Shown: positions 41,716-50,110 of the stretch, one piece after another
Position numbering within the stretch: the stretch's first letter is position 1
How the letters are laid out: each line of letters opens with the position of its first letter
Origin: Ga0077530 sp046293075
Lineage (GTDB): Bacteria > Pseudomonadota > Alphaproteobacteria > Rhizobiales > Hyphomicrobiaceae
Assembly (NCBI GenBank): GCA_046293075.1
Contig: JBKBPL010000016.1
Span: forward strand, 1-64,000
DNA length: 64,000 bases
Direction of reading: 5' to 3'
Position numbers and translations under genes: made by a program
The notes under the pieces: generated by a model
The model's database searches: none
Seen by the model: the letters and a program-made list of their open reading frames with translations, nothing else
Told to the model about the DNA's origin: nothing

Positions 41716-44358
41716 GTCGAGCATCTTCGAGACGATCTCGCGCACATCGTTTGAGAGCTCGGGCGTAGATGCAATCTTCTCCAGCGCGTGCAAGGCCAAG
41801 CGCCTCCTTCCGCTTTCTAGGGCACGCCAGCTTCGAAATGCGCCGAGGATGCGCGCCGCGACCTGTGGGTTGATCTTGTCAAGCTCAACAACGCGCTCAG
41901 CAACGAAAGCATATCCCTTGCCATCGGGACGGTTGAACTGCAGAGGATTGCCGCTGGCGAAGGTGCCGATGAGGGCATAGACATTGTTCGGCGTGCGCAT
42001 CGAGAAGAGCGGATGCGCGGTGAGCTGCTTCACCGTGCGCAGCGCCGATGGAAGCGGCGAGGAGGCCTGCAGAGCGAACCAGTTGGCAATGACGAGATGG
42101 TCGTCCTTCCAGCGCGCATAGAAGCGGTCGAATGCCGCCGTGCGCTCGGGCACGCTCAAGGTCGACAGAATGGTGAGTGCGCCGATCTCGTCCGTGGCAT
42201 TGCGCGCCTCTTTGAAATGGCGCATGACGCGGGCGATGTCGGCGGGCAGGCCGCGCGCGGCGAGGAGCGAGAGCGCGCCGAGCCGTAACGCGCGCAGGCC
42301 GGCGCTCTTCGGATCGGGCGCGTAGCGCGGGCCGCTGTCGCTGGCCTTATAAATCTCGGCGAGGTGTTCGCCGAGCTCGCTCCCGATCGCCTTGCGGAGC
42401 CAGCGGCGCGCGCGATGGACGAGTGCAGGATCCACGTCGCGCGCGAGGACGCGAGCAATATCGCTCTCGCTTGGCACGGCGAGCACCTGGGCGATGTACG
42501 CAGGCTCGAGGCTCTTATCGGCAAGCACGGCCGAGAGCGCGCTGCAAAAGCCGGCCGGACGCGCCGGGCGCTGTCCCTTGCGCAGGACCTTCACCGCGCC
42601 GACGAGGATGCGCATGGCATAATCCTGTGACGCCTGCCAGCGATTGAAGCCATCGCTGTCGTGCGTCATGAGAAACTCGAGCTGGCGCTCGCTGTGGTTG
42701 ATCGTAAGGTTCACCGGCGCCGAGAACTCGCGCAGGAGCGAGGCGACCGGCTTCGATGGAATATCGAGGAAGGTCCACCGCTCGGCGCGCTTCGTCATCT
42801 CGAGCACGCCATCCGACACATCGCGGCCGTTCGCGAGCTTGAGCGGCAGTTCCTGGCCATTGGCGCTGATGAGGCCGATCTTCAGCGGCAGCGGCACGGG
42901 CTTCTTCCTGGGAGCACCCGGCGAGGGGCCGTGGACCTGTTCGACCTCGAGCGTCGCGGTCTTCGCGCGGGCATCGTACTTCAGGCTGCACACGAGCTCG
43001 GGCGTGCCCGGCTGGTTGTACCAGTTCATGAACGGGTCGAGATTGCGTCCGCTGACGTCGGCAAAGCACTGAAGAAACTGCTCGACGGTTGCCGCCTCGC
43101 CGTCGTGGCGCTCGAAGTAGAGGTCCATGCCCCGGCGGAAGGTCTCGCGCCCGAGCATGGTCGCGAGCATACGTACGAGCTCTGCGCCCTTCTCGTAGAC
43201 CGTTGCTGTGTAGAAGTTATTGATCTCGATATAGCTCTGCGGACGCACGGGGTGCGCGAGGGGGCCCGCGTCCTCGGGAAATTGGCGCGTCTTGAGCCGG
43301 CGCACGTCGTGGATACGCTGCACGGTGCGCGAGTGTGTATCGGCTGAGAATTCCTGGTCGCGGTACACGGTCAGCCCTTCCTTGAGACAGAGCTGGAACC
43401 AGTCGCGGCAGGTGATGCGGTTGCCCGTCCAGTTATGGAAGTACTCGTGTGCGATGACGCGCTCGATGTCGGCGTGGGCGGCATCGGTCGTCGTTTCGGG
43501 CTTGGCGAGCACGAGGCGGTCATTGAAGATGTTGAGCCCCTTGTTCTCCATCGCGCCCATGTTGAAGTCGGAGACAGCAACGATGTTGAACACATCGAGG
43601 TCGTATTCGCGGCCGAAGCGCTCCTCGTCCCACTTCATGGCGCGCTTGAGCGCATCCATGGCCCAGGCACAGCGGTCCTCCTTGCCGGGCTCCACATAGA
43701 TCGCGAGGTCGACCTTGCGGCCGGACATCGTCTTGAACGTGTCGCGGTGCGCCGCGAGCCTGCCGCCGACGAGCGCGAAGAGGTAGGCCGGCTTGGGATG
43801 CGGGTCATGCCAGACGGCAAAGTGCCGGCCACCCGCGAGGCGTCCTTCCTTGACGAGATTTCCATTCGAGAGCAGGACGGGTGCGGTATCGCGGTCGGCT
43901 TCGATGCGCGTCGTATAGGTCGCGAGCACGTCGGGCCGGTCGAGATAATAGGTAATGCGGCGGAAGCCTTCGGCCTCGCACTGCGTGCAGTAGATCTCCC
44001 GTGAGCGATAGAGACCGCTGAGCGCCGTGTTCGCCTCCGGATTGCAAAAGGTTTCGATGTGGAGCTTGAAGGGGCGGTCGGGCACGCGCGGTATGGTGAG
44101 CGACTGTGCCGTCAGCTTGTAGGCCACGGGATCGAGCGCCTTGCCGTCGAGCTCGATCGCACTCAGTTCCAGCAGCTCGCCATCGAGGACGAGCGGGCCG
44201 CCCGACTTGCGCGCGGCCGGATTGGGCCGCAGGCTCATGGTCGCGCGCACACGCGTGCTCGTCGGATGCAGCACGACGTCGAGGTCCACCGTGTCGATCC
44301 GGTACGGCGGCGGCGTGTAGTTCTTGAGCAGTATCGGCTGCGGCTTCTCGGGTTTCAT
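41713..44358 (-). CDS. pepN: aminopeptidase N
   Basis: This 881-residue M1 zinc aminopeptidase removes N-terminal residues from peptides in the cytoplasm. The substrate-recognition motif GAMENKGLNIFND (near 265) and the zinc site HEYFHNWTGNRITCRDWFQLCLKEG (HEYFHNW, then the distant Glu in LKEGL, near 300-325) are intact. The C-terminal helical domain matches the E. coli PepN type. Length is normal. The ATG at 44358 precedes KPEKPQPILLKNY. Its neighbours do not suggest an operon. Confidence 0.96.
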   Translation of the reverse strand: MKPEKPQPILLKNYTPPPYRIDTVDLDVVLHPTSTRVRATMSLRPNPAARKSGGPLVLDGELLELSAIELDGKALDPVAYKLTAQSLTIPRVPDRPFKLHIETFCNPEANTALSGLYRSREIYCTQCEAEGFRRITYYLDRPDVLATYTTRIEADRDTAPVLLSNGNLVKEGRLAGGRHFAVWHDPHPKPAYLFALVGGRLAAHRDTFKTMSGRKVDLAIYVEPGKEDRCAWAMDALKRAMKWDEERFGREYDLDVFNIVAVSDFNMGAMENKGLNIFNDRLVLAKPETTTDAAHADIERVIAHEYFHNWTGNRITCRDWFQLCLKEGLTVYRDQEFSADTHSRTVQRIHDVRRLKTRQFPEDAGPLAHPVRPQSYIEINNFYTATVYEKGAELVRMLATMLGRETFRRGMDLYFERHDGEAATVEQFLQCFADVSGRNLDPFMNWYNQPGTPELVCSLKYDARAKTATLEVEQVHGPSPGAPRKKPVPLPLKIGLISANGQELPLKLANGRDVSDGVLEMTKRAERWTFLDIPSKPVASLLREFSAPVNLTINHSERQLEFLMTHDSDGFNRWQASQDYAMRILVGAVKVLRKGQRPARPAGFCSALSAVLADKSLEPAYIAQVLAVPSESDIARVLARDVDPALVHRARRWLRKAIGSELGEHLAEIYKASDSGPRYAPDPKSAGLRALRLGALSLLAARGLPADIARVMRHFKEARNATDEIGALTILSTLSVPERTAAFDRFYARWKDDHLVIANWFALQASSPLPSALRTVKQLTAHPLFSMRTPNNVYALIGTFASGNPLQFNRPDGKGYAFVAERVVELDKINPQVAARILGAFRSWRALESGRRRLALHALEKIASTPELSNDVREIVSKMLD

Positions 44359-44543
44359 AGGGTCGGTCCATGGCTGGCACCGGAGCTTGCGGCGCCGCTG
44401 AAGATATTTTGGGGCCTTCTCGCGGCTTGGCCAACCGGATTTCGCTGGCAGGCGGCTACTCCATGCCTTTCATTTGGAGTTGTTGCACGCAGCCCCCGCG
44501 CCGCCTAGAGGTGGCTCGGGAGACGCATCCAAGGAAAACGCCA

Positions 44544-45353
44544 ATGACCGAGCGCTATGCCCATTACAAGGCCCTGAAGTTCGCCCGCCCGCGCCCGCGC
44601 GTGCTAGAGGTGATCATGTCCACCCCCGGCAAGCTCAACGCGCTCGACGAGGTTGGGCATCGCGAGATCTCCGAGGTCTGGCGCGATATCGACCGCGACC
44701 CCGAAACCTCGGTCGCGCTGCTGCGCGGGGAGGGCGGGGTGTTCTCGGCCGGGGGCGACCTCTCCATGATCAAGCGGATGCACGAGAGCTGGGATGTGCG
44801 CACGCGCATCTGGCGCGAGGCGAGCGATCTCGTCTACAATGTCATCAACTGCGCAAAGCCGGTTGTCGCAGCGATCGAGGGGCCGTGCGTCGGCGCCGGG
44901 CTCGCCGCGGCCATGCTCTCCGATGTCACGGTCGCAGGCCGCAAGGCGCGCATCATCGATGGACACACGCGGCTCGGTGTTGCGGCAGGGGATCACGCGG
45001 CAATCATCTGGCCGCTGCTCGTTGGCATGGCCAAGGCAAAGTACTACCTCATGCTGAACGATCCGTTGACGGGCGAAGAAGCCGAGCGCATCGGTCTCGT
45101 ATCGCTCGTCGCCGACGACGATAAGGTCATCGAGACGGCGCTCAATGTCGCCGAGCGTCTGGTCGCGATGCCGCCCGCAGCGGTCCGCTGGACGAAGTGG
45201 TCGCTCAACAACTGGCTGCGCATGGCGGGGCCGACGTTCGATGCCTCGCTCGCCATGGAGTTCATGGGCTTCTCCGGCCCCGAGGCCAAGGAAGGCATGA
45301 CCGCGCTCAGGGAGAAGCGGCGGCCGGTGTTCGATCCCAAGGATCCTTTCTGA
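44544..45353 (+). CDS. enoyl-CoA hydratase/isomerase family protein
   Basis: This 269-residue crotonase-fold enzyme has the oxyanion-hole segments LRGEGGVFSAGGDLSMIKRM and IEGPCVGAGLAAAMLSDV, the two conserved blocks of the family. The catalytic glutamates of classical hydratases are not clearly kept (DGHTRLGVAAGDHA occupies the second position), so it may be an isomerase, hydrolase or other crotonase. AAGGAAAA precedes the ATG at 44544. It faces a minus-strand operon of acyl-CoA genes tail to tail, suggesting a shared fatty-acid-like or aromatic-acid pathway. Confidence 0.87.
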   Translation: MTERYAHYKALKFARPRPRVLEVIMSTPGKLNALDEVGHREISEVWRDIDRDPETSVALLRGEGGVFSAGGDLSMIKRMHESWDVRTRIWREASDLVYNVINCAKPVVAAIEGPCVGAGLAAAMLSDVTVAGRKARIIDGHTRLGVAAGDHAAIIWPLLVGMAKAKYYLMLNDPLTGEEAERIGLVSLVADDDKVIETALNVAERLVAMPPAAVRWTKWSLNNWLRMAGPTFDASLAMEFMGFSGPEAKEGMTALREKRRPVFDPKDPF

Positions 45354-45360
45354 TCGCGCC

Positions 45361-46113
45361 TCAGAACTGATACCGCCGCAAGCCGCCGTCGACGGGGATC
45401 ACGGCGCCGGTGATGTAGGCCGCGCGCGGCGAGACGAGGAACGCAACCAGGTTCGCGATGTCCTCGGGCTCGCCATAGCGACCGACCGGGATCTCGTTCT
45501 CCGCCTGCCACTGGCGATACTCGGGCGTGTAGTTGCGGCGGATCTGCTCGCTCATGATGCGCCCGGGCGGGATCGAGTTCACGGTGATGCCGGCCTTGCC
45601 GACCTCGCGTGAAAGCCCCTTGGCCCAGGCGTGCATGGCGGCCTTGGCAGCGAAGGCGCCGTTCACGCCCTCGGGCTCGGATTTCCCGGTGATGTTGACG
45701 ATGCGGCCCCATTTCCGCGCGATCATCTGGTCGAGGAGGCGGTGCGTGAGCTGGCGCTGGCGCGTGAAGTTGAGCGTCATGGCCTCGGTCCACTGATCCT
45801 CGCTCGCGTCCTTGCCGAACTGGCGGCTGCCGCCAGCGTTGTTGACCAGGATCTCGACCGAACCGAGCCCGGCAAGCGCCTTGCCCGCGATCTGCTCGGC
45901 GGCATCCTCGGCCATGATGTCCTGCTGAATGAGCACCGGCGCCGTGCCGCCTGCCGCTGTGATCTCGCCGGCCAGATCCTCAAGCAGGTTCAGGCGCCGC
46001 GCGACGAGCGCAAGGCGCACGCCTTCTGCAGCGAGCACCTTGGCAATGCCACGGCCGATGCCCATGCTGGCACCCGTGACGAGCGCGCTTCTGCCCGCAA
46101 TGCCGAGATCCAT
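45361..46113 (-). CDS. SDR family oxidoreductase
   Basis: This 250-residue short-chain dehydrogenase has the cofactor motif SALVTGASMGIGRGIAKVLA, the VNNAGGS block and the active-site context GRIVNITGKSEPEGVNGAFAAKAAM. There the usual catalytic tyrosine appears as Phe-Ala-x2-Lys (AFAAKAAM), so the classic Tyr of YxxxK is replaced by Phe. That could alter or abolish ordinary dehydrogenase chemistry. A GAGGAG element precedes the ATG. It is the last gene of a minus-strand operon behind the acyl-CoA ligase (17 bases). Confidence 0.88.
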   Translation of the reverse strand: MDLGIAGRSALVTGASMGIGRGIAKVLAAEGVRLALVARRLNLLEDLAGEITAAGGTAPVLIQQDIMAEDAAEQIAGKALAGLGSVEILVNNAGGSRQFGKDASEDQWTEAMTLNFTRQRQLTHRLLDQMIARKWGRIVNITGKSEPEGVNGAFAAKAAMHAWAKGLSREVGKAGITVNSIPPGRIMSEQIRRNYTPEYRQWQAENEIPVGRYGEPEDIANLVAFLVSPRAAYITGAVIPVDGGLRRYQF

Positions 46114-46130
46114 GGCGGCTCTCCTCTCTC

Positions 46131-48227
46131 TTATTTGAGGACGATCAGTGCGTCGGCCGCGACGCAGCCCTGCCCCTCGGGCCGCACGAACACTGGATTG
46201 AGGTCCATCTCCTTGACCCGCTGGCCGAGCGCCGCCGCCATGCGCGACACGTCCACCAGCATCGACGCGAGCGCTTCCTTGTCGGCCGGGGGACTGCCGC
46301 GATAGCCGTCGAAGAGCTTGGCGCCGCGCAGCTCTGCGATCATATCGCGCGCCGTCGCGATGTCGAATGGGGCGATGCGGAAGGTCACATCCTTCAGCAC
46401 CTCGGTCAGCACGCCGCCGAGGCCGAGCGCGACCGTAGGCCCGAAGCCTTCATCATTGACGACCCCGATGAGCGCTTCCACGCCCGAAGCCATCTCGCTG
46501 ACGAGCACGCCATCGATGGCGGCGTCCGGCTTGTAGCTCTGCGCGCTTGCGATGATCTCGCTCGCGACACGCGGGAGATCCTCGGCGGCGACCTTGAGCC
46601 TGACGCCGCCGGCCTCCGTCTTGTGCGCGATGTCGCGCGAGACGATTTTGACGGCGAAGGGACTACTCAAGTTGGCGGTAAGGCGTGCGAAGTCGCCATT
46701 GGGCGGCACCACGACCTCGCGCGTCACGGGCACGCCGAAGTGCGAGAGAATGGCCTTGCTCTCGATCTCGGAGAGCGTCACGGGGCCGCTCGGCAACGAA
46801 AGGCCCGCAGGGGTGCCCACGCTCGGCGTGACGCGGGGCAGCAGGCGTCGGCGGTCCTCGGCGTAGCGTGCGAGGACGGCGGCGGCGTGCGCGAGCCGGA
46901 TGGGCGACGGCATATGCGGAATGCCCGCCCTGTGAAACATCTGCCAGGCTTCTTCGGATTTGTCGCGCCGGCCCGACCAGGCGACGTGCACAGGCTTGTC
47001 GGTCTTCGCCGCGGCGGCGACGATCGCCTGGGCTGCGAGGGCCACCGCCTTGCCGCCGGCTGATGCCAGGAGGATGGAAAGCTGGTCGATGGCCGGATCC
47101 TCGAGGATGATGTCGAGGGCCTTGGTGAAAAGATCAGGATTGTTGAACACACCCGCCGTCGTGTCCGCGGGATTGTCCGCCGCGCCGAAGCTCGGGATGA
47201 TGGCTTTGAGGGCATCGACGGAACGCTGCGAGAAACTCGGCAGTGTGAGCCCGTCTTTCACCGCACGATCGGCGAACACGATCCCCGAGCCGCCGGAGAT
47301 CGAGAGCACGCCGATATTGCGCCCTCTCGGCAGCCGCCCTTGCAGGGCGAGCTTCGCGATGTCCACGATCTCTTCCACATCCTGCACCTCGATCAGTCCG
47401 GATTGGCGGAAGGCGGCGCGATAGAGATCGTAGTTGCCGGTCATGTTTGCGGTGTGCGAGGCTGCGGCCTTGGTGCCGCTCTCCGTCTGCGCGCCCTTCC
47501 AGATCAAGACGGGCTTGGCCGCCTCGAGCGACTTGCGGCCGAGATCGAGGAGGCTGCGCGCGTTCGGCGTGCCTTCCATATAGGCGAACGCGAGCTTCGT
47601 ACCTGGGTCATCGAGGAACGCGCCAAGCAGCTCCGGCATGGTGATGTCGGTCTCATTGCCCGTCGAGACGACATGGCGGAAGCCAAGCCCCTGCGCCTCG
47701 GCCATGTTCACGACCGCGTAGCCGAAGCCGCCGGACTGGAAGGCGCAAGATACCGGCCCTTCGCGAAGCTGCGTCTCCTGACTGACGCTGCCGAACACAC
47801 ACCACATGCGCGAGGGCACCGACAGCGCGCCCTGGCAATTGGGACCGACCACGCGCACGCCGCTCTCGCGCGCGGCGCGCAGAAGCGCGTCTTCGAGTTC
47901 GCGGCCTTCGGGGCCGCCCTCGCGGAAGCCTGCCGTGAGCACAATCGCGAAGGGGATGCCCGCCCTGCCGCAGTCGCGGATCGCGTCGGGCACGCCTTTC
48001 GCCGGCACTGCAATCAGCGCGAGATCGACCGGCGCCCCGATCGCCGTCGCGCTCGGGTAGCACTTGAGGCCATGCAACTCGTTGTACTTCGGGTTCACGA
48101 GATGAATGGGCCGTGGAAAACCGGCGCCCTTGAGCGCGACAATGGGCTGGCCACTGATGCGCGAGAGATCGCTCGATGCGCCAATGATGGCAATGGCATT
48201 GGGATTGAAGAGACGCTCGAACGACAT
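46131..48227 (-). CDS. ADP-forming acetate/acyl-CoA ligase family protein
   Basis: This 698-residue protein combines a CoA-binding Rossmann domain (NAIAIIGASSDLSRISGQPI), succinyl-CoA ligase-like domains with the phosphohistidine region SHTANMTGNYDLYRAAFRQSG, and a C-terminal ATP-grasp domain (PFAVKIVSRDIAHKTEAGGV). Such enzymes make or use acyl-CoA with ATP/ADP; Hyphomicrobiales have many with unknown acids, and related fused proteins also include protein acetyltransferases lacking a GNAT here. The ATG at 48227 starts MSFERLFNP, the conserved beginning, although the frame is open to 48470. It lies between the hydroxyacyl-CoA dehydrogenase and SDR genes. Confidence 0.9.
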   Translation of the reverse strand: MSFERLFNPNAIAIIGASSDLSRISGQPIVALKGAGFPRPIHLVNPKYNELHGLKCYPSATAIGAPVDLALIAVPAKGVPDAIRDCGRAGIPFAIVLTAGFREGGPEGRELEDALLRAARESGVRVVGPNCQGALSVPSRMWCVFGSVSQETQLREGPVSCAFQSGGFGYAVVNMAEAQGLGFRHVVSTGNETDITMPELLGAFLDDPGTKLAFAYMEGTPNARSLLDLGRKSLEAAKPVLIWKGAQTESGTKAAASHTANMTGNYDLYRAAFRQSGLIEVQDVEEIVDIAKLALQGRLPRGRNIGVLSISGGSGIVFADRAVKDGLTLPSFSQRSVDALKAIIPSFGAADNPADTTAGVFNNPDLFTKALDIILEDPAIDQLSILLASAGGKAVALAAQAIVAAAAKTDKPVHVAWSGRRDKSEEAWQMFHRAGIPHMPSPIRLAHAAAVLARYAEDRRRLLPRVTPSVGTPAGLSLPSGPVTLSEIESKAILSHFGVPVTREVVVPPNGDFARLTANLSSPFAVKIVSRDIAHKTEAGGVRLKVAAEDLPRVASEIIASAQSYKPDAAIDGVLVSEMASGVEALIGVVNDEGFGPTVALGLGGVLTEVLKDVTFRIAPFDIATARDMIAELRGAKLFDGYRGSPPADKEALASMLVDVSRMAAALGQRVKEMDLNPVFVRPEGQGCVAADALIVLK

Positions 48228-48313
48228 CGGAAAGAAGTCCTGAGTGGAGGGGCGTGCGGCGGGTCGGACTACAGACCCCGCAATCCTGGGCATGAACTTT
48301 GCGGCGGCGGTTT

Positions 48314-49858
48314 TCAGCCCCGCCCTGCGCCTTCCGGCGTCGAGAGCGGCAGGCCGAGCATGACGCGGCGCTTGAGCCAGGGGGAGGGCTTGTAGCGCGG
48401 GTCGCGATAGAACTCGAACAGCCGCTCGAGAATGAAGAGCACGCGCTTCGGGCCGATCCGATCGCCCCATTCGATGGGGCCGAAGGGATAGCCGAGCCCG
48501 AGCTTGGCGCCCTTGTCGATGTCGGCCGGCACGCCGATGGCGCGCTGGGCGATGTTGCAGCCGACGTTGACGAGTGCGGCGACGGCGCGCTGGGCGACGA
48601 AGCCGGGGCTGTCGTTGATTACGATTGCCGCCTGCCCGTCATGGCCCATGAGGCCGTGCGCCTGATCGCGATAACTCGGGTCTGTTGCCGGCGAGACCAT
48701 GACCGTGCGCGGGCCCTTGAGACCGAAGAGCACGTCGACGGCGACCGTGCGCGCGCCATCGAGTTTGAGTTCGGCAACCGCCGTGGTCACGTCATAGCCG
48801 ACCGGGGTGAGGACGATCAGCGCGTCCGTGCTCGGGCTCGTGCCGCTCTCGATCTCAACCCCAGTGCTCTTGAGATACTCCAGGAACGGCACCTGCAGGT
48901 CCTGGTTGTGGTCGCTCGGGCGTACCCACACGGATTTGGGCCGTGCAGACGGCGTAGGGCGGGCCTCCGGCTCGATCTTCTTGCCGCCCTCGTACTTGTA
49001 CCAGCCCTGTCCGGTTTTCTGCCCGAAGAGCCCGCCGGCGGCGCGCAGCGTCGTGAGCGGCGAAGGCGCGTAGGCGGGTTCGTGATAGAATTGTTCGTAC
49101 ATAGACTCCATCGCCGCCGAGCCGATGTCGATGCCGACGAGATCGGCGAGCGTGAACGGGCCCATGCGGAAGCCCGGCGCGCCCGTCATGATGCGGTCGA
49201 TCTCGTAGAAGGTGGCGATATCCTCGATGAGAATGCGCTGGCACTCCGGCCCCATGCCGCGGCCGATGTGATTGACGAGGAAGCCGGGGCTGTCGACGCA
49301 GAGCACGGGCTCACGCGTCATGCGCCGGCCGATCGTCATGAGTGCCTCCGTCACCCACGGCTCGGTCTTGAGGCCGGGGATGATCTCGACAAGCTTCATG
49401 AGCGGCACGGGATTGAAGAAGTGCATACCGCCGATGCGGCCGGCGTGCTTGGACTTGGCGGCGATCGCTGTCACGGGCAGCGAGGACGTGTTCGTCGCGA
49501 TGATCGTATCGGGGCCGCAGATCTCGTCGAGACGGGCGAACATCTCCTGTTTGATGTCGAGGCGCTCGAATATGGCTTCGATCACGCAATGAGCCTTGGC
49601 CATATCCTCGAGGCTGTTCGTGACGGTGATGCGGGCGAGTGCCGCTTCCATGTCCGCGGCGGGGAGGCGGCCCTTCTCGACCTGCGAGCCGAGCAGCTTG
49701 GCGATGAATTCCTTGGCCGCCGCGGCCGCGCCCGGCTTCTCGTCGTAGGCGATGACCTGCATTCCGCCCTGGGCGGAGACCTGCACGATGCCGCGGCCCA
49801 TGGTGCCCGTGCCGACGACGCCGATGATCATGTCTTCGCGATTCGCGTCGAATGCCAT
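48314..49858 (-). CDS. 3-hydroxyacyl-CoA dehydrogenase (PaaH-like, duplicated C-terminal domain)
   Basis: This 514-residue NAD-dependent enzyme oxidises 3-hydroxyacyl-CoA to 3-oxoacyl-CoA. The Rossmann motif GVVGTGTMGRGIVQVSAQGG opens it, IATNTSSLPVTAIA and GMHFFNPVPLMKLVEIIPG hold catalytic Ser and His, and two tandem 3HCDH C-terminal domains follow (near 190-285 and 415-510), as in PaaH/PaaC of phenylacetate degradation. GAGAGGAAG precedes the ATG at 49858. It heads the minus-strand operon with the acyl-CoA ligase and SDR. No other paa gene is present, so the pathway is unsettled. Confidence 0.93.
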   Translation of the reverse strand: MAFDANREDMIIGVVGTGTMGRGIVQVSAQGGMQVIAYDEKPGAAAAAKEFIAKLLGSQVEKGRLPAADMEAALARITVTNSLEDMAKAHCVIEAIFERLDIKQEMFARLDEICGPDTIIATNTSSLPVTAIAAKSKHAGRIGGMHFFNPVPLMKLVEIIPGLKTEPWVTEALMTIGRRMTREPVLCVDSPGFLVNHIGRGMGPECQRILIEDIATFYEIDRIMTGAPGFRMGPFTLADLVGIDIGSAAMESMYEQFYHEPAYAPSPLTTLRAAGGLFGQKTGQGWYKYEGGKKIEPEARPTPSARPKSVWVRPSDHNQDLQVPFLEYLKSTGVEIESGTSPSTDALIVLTPVGYDVTTAVAELKLDGARTVAVDVLFGLKGPRTVMVSPATDPSYRDQAHGLMGHDGQAAIVINDSPGFVAQRAVAALVNVGCNIAQRAIGVPADIDKGAKLGLGYPFGPIEWGDRIGPKRVLFILERLFEFYRDPRYKPSPWLKRRVMLGLPLSTPEGAGRG

Positions 49859-50110
49859 GTCTTCCTCTCTACTCATTCTTTCGGCTGATGATGTCTGCAG
49901 CTCACGGGTGCACGGCAGTTACATGGTGCGGCCCCGGGCGCGGTCGGCGTTTCCTGGCGGTTTTTCCTATGGTGCTCGCACCCTATGCGGCGCGTGCGGG
50001 CCGGACAATAGGCGCGTGCGCGGCCCGCTCGCACGCGCCGGCAGGTAGTCACGGGCGCGCGGATCGGCTAGCTTGGACCGCCAAGTCGGTCTGTACAGTT
50101 GGGGGATGCC

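Noticed and set aside
48299..49888. Plus-strand open frame of about 529 codons opposite the 3-hydroxyacyl-CoA dehydrogenase.
   Set aside because: It is an antisense shadow of a clear enzyme, with His/Asp/Arg-rich translation typical of the complementary strand.
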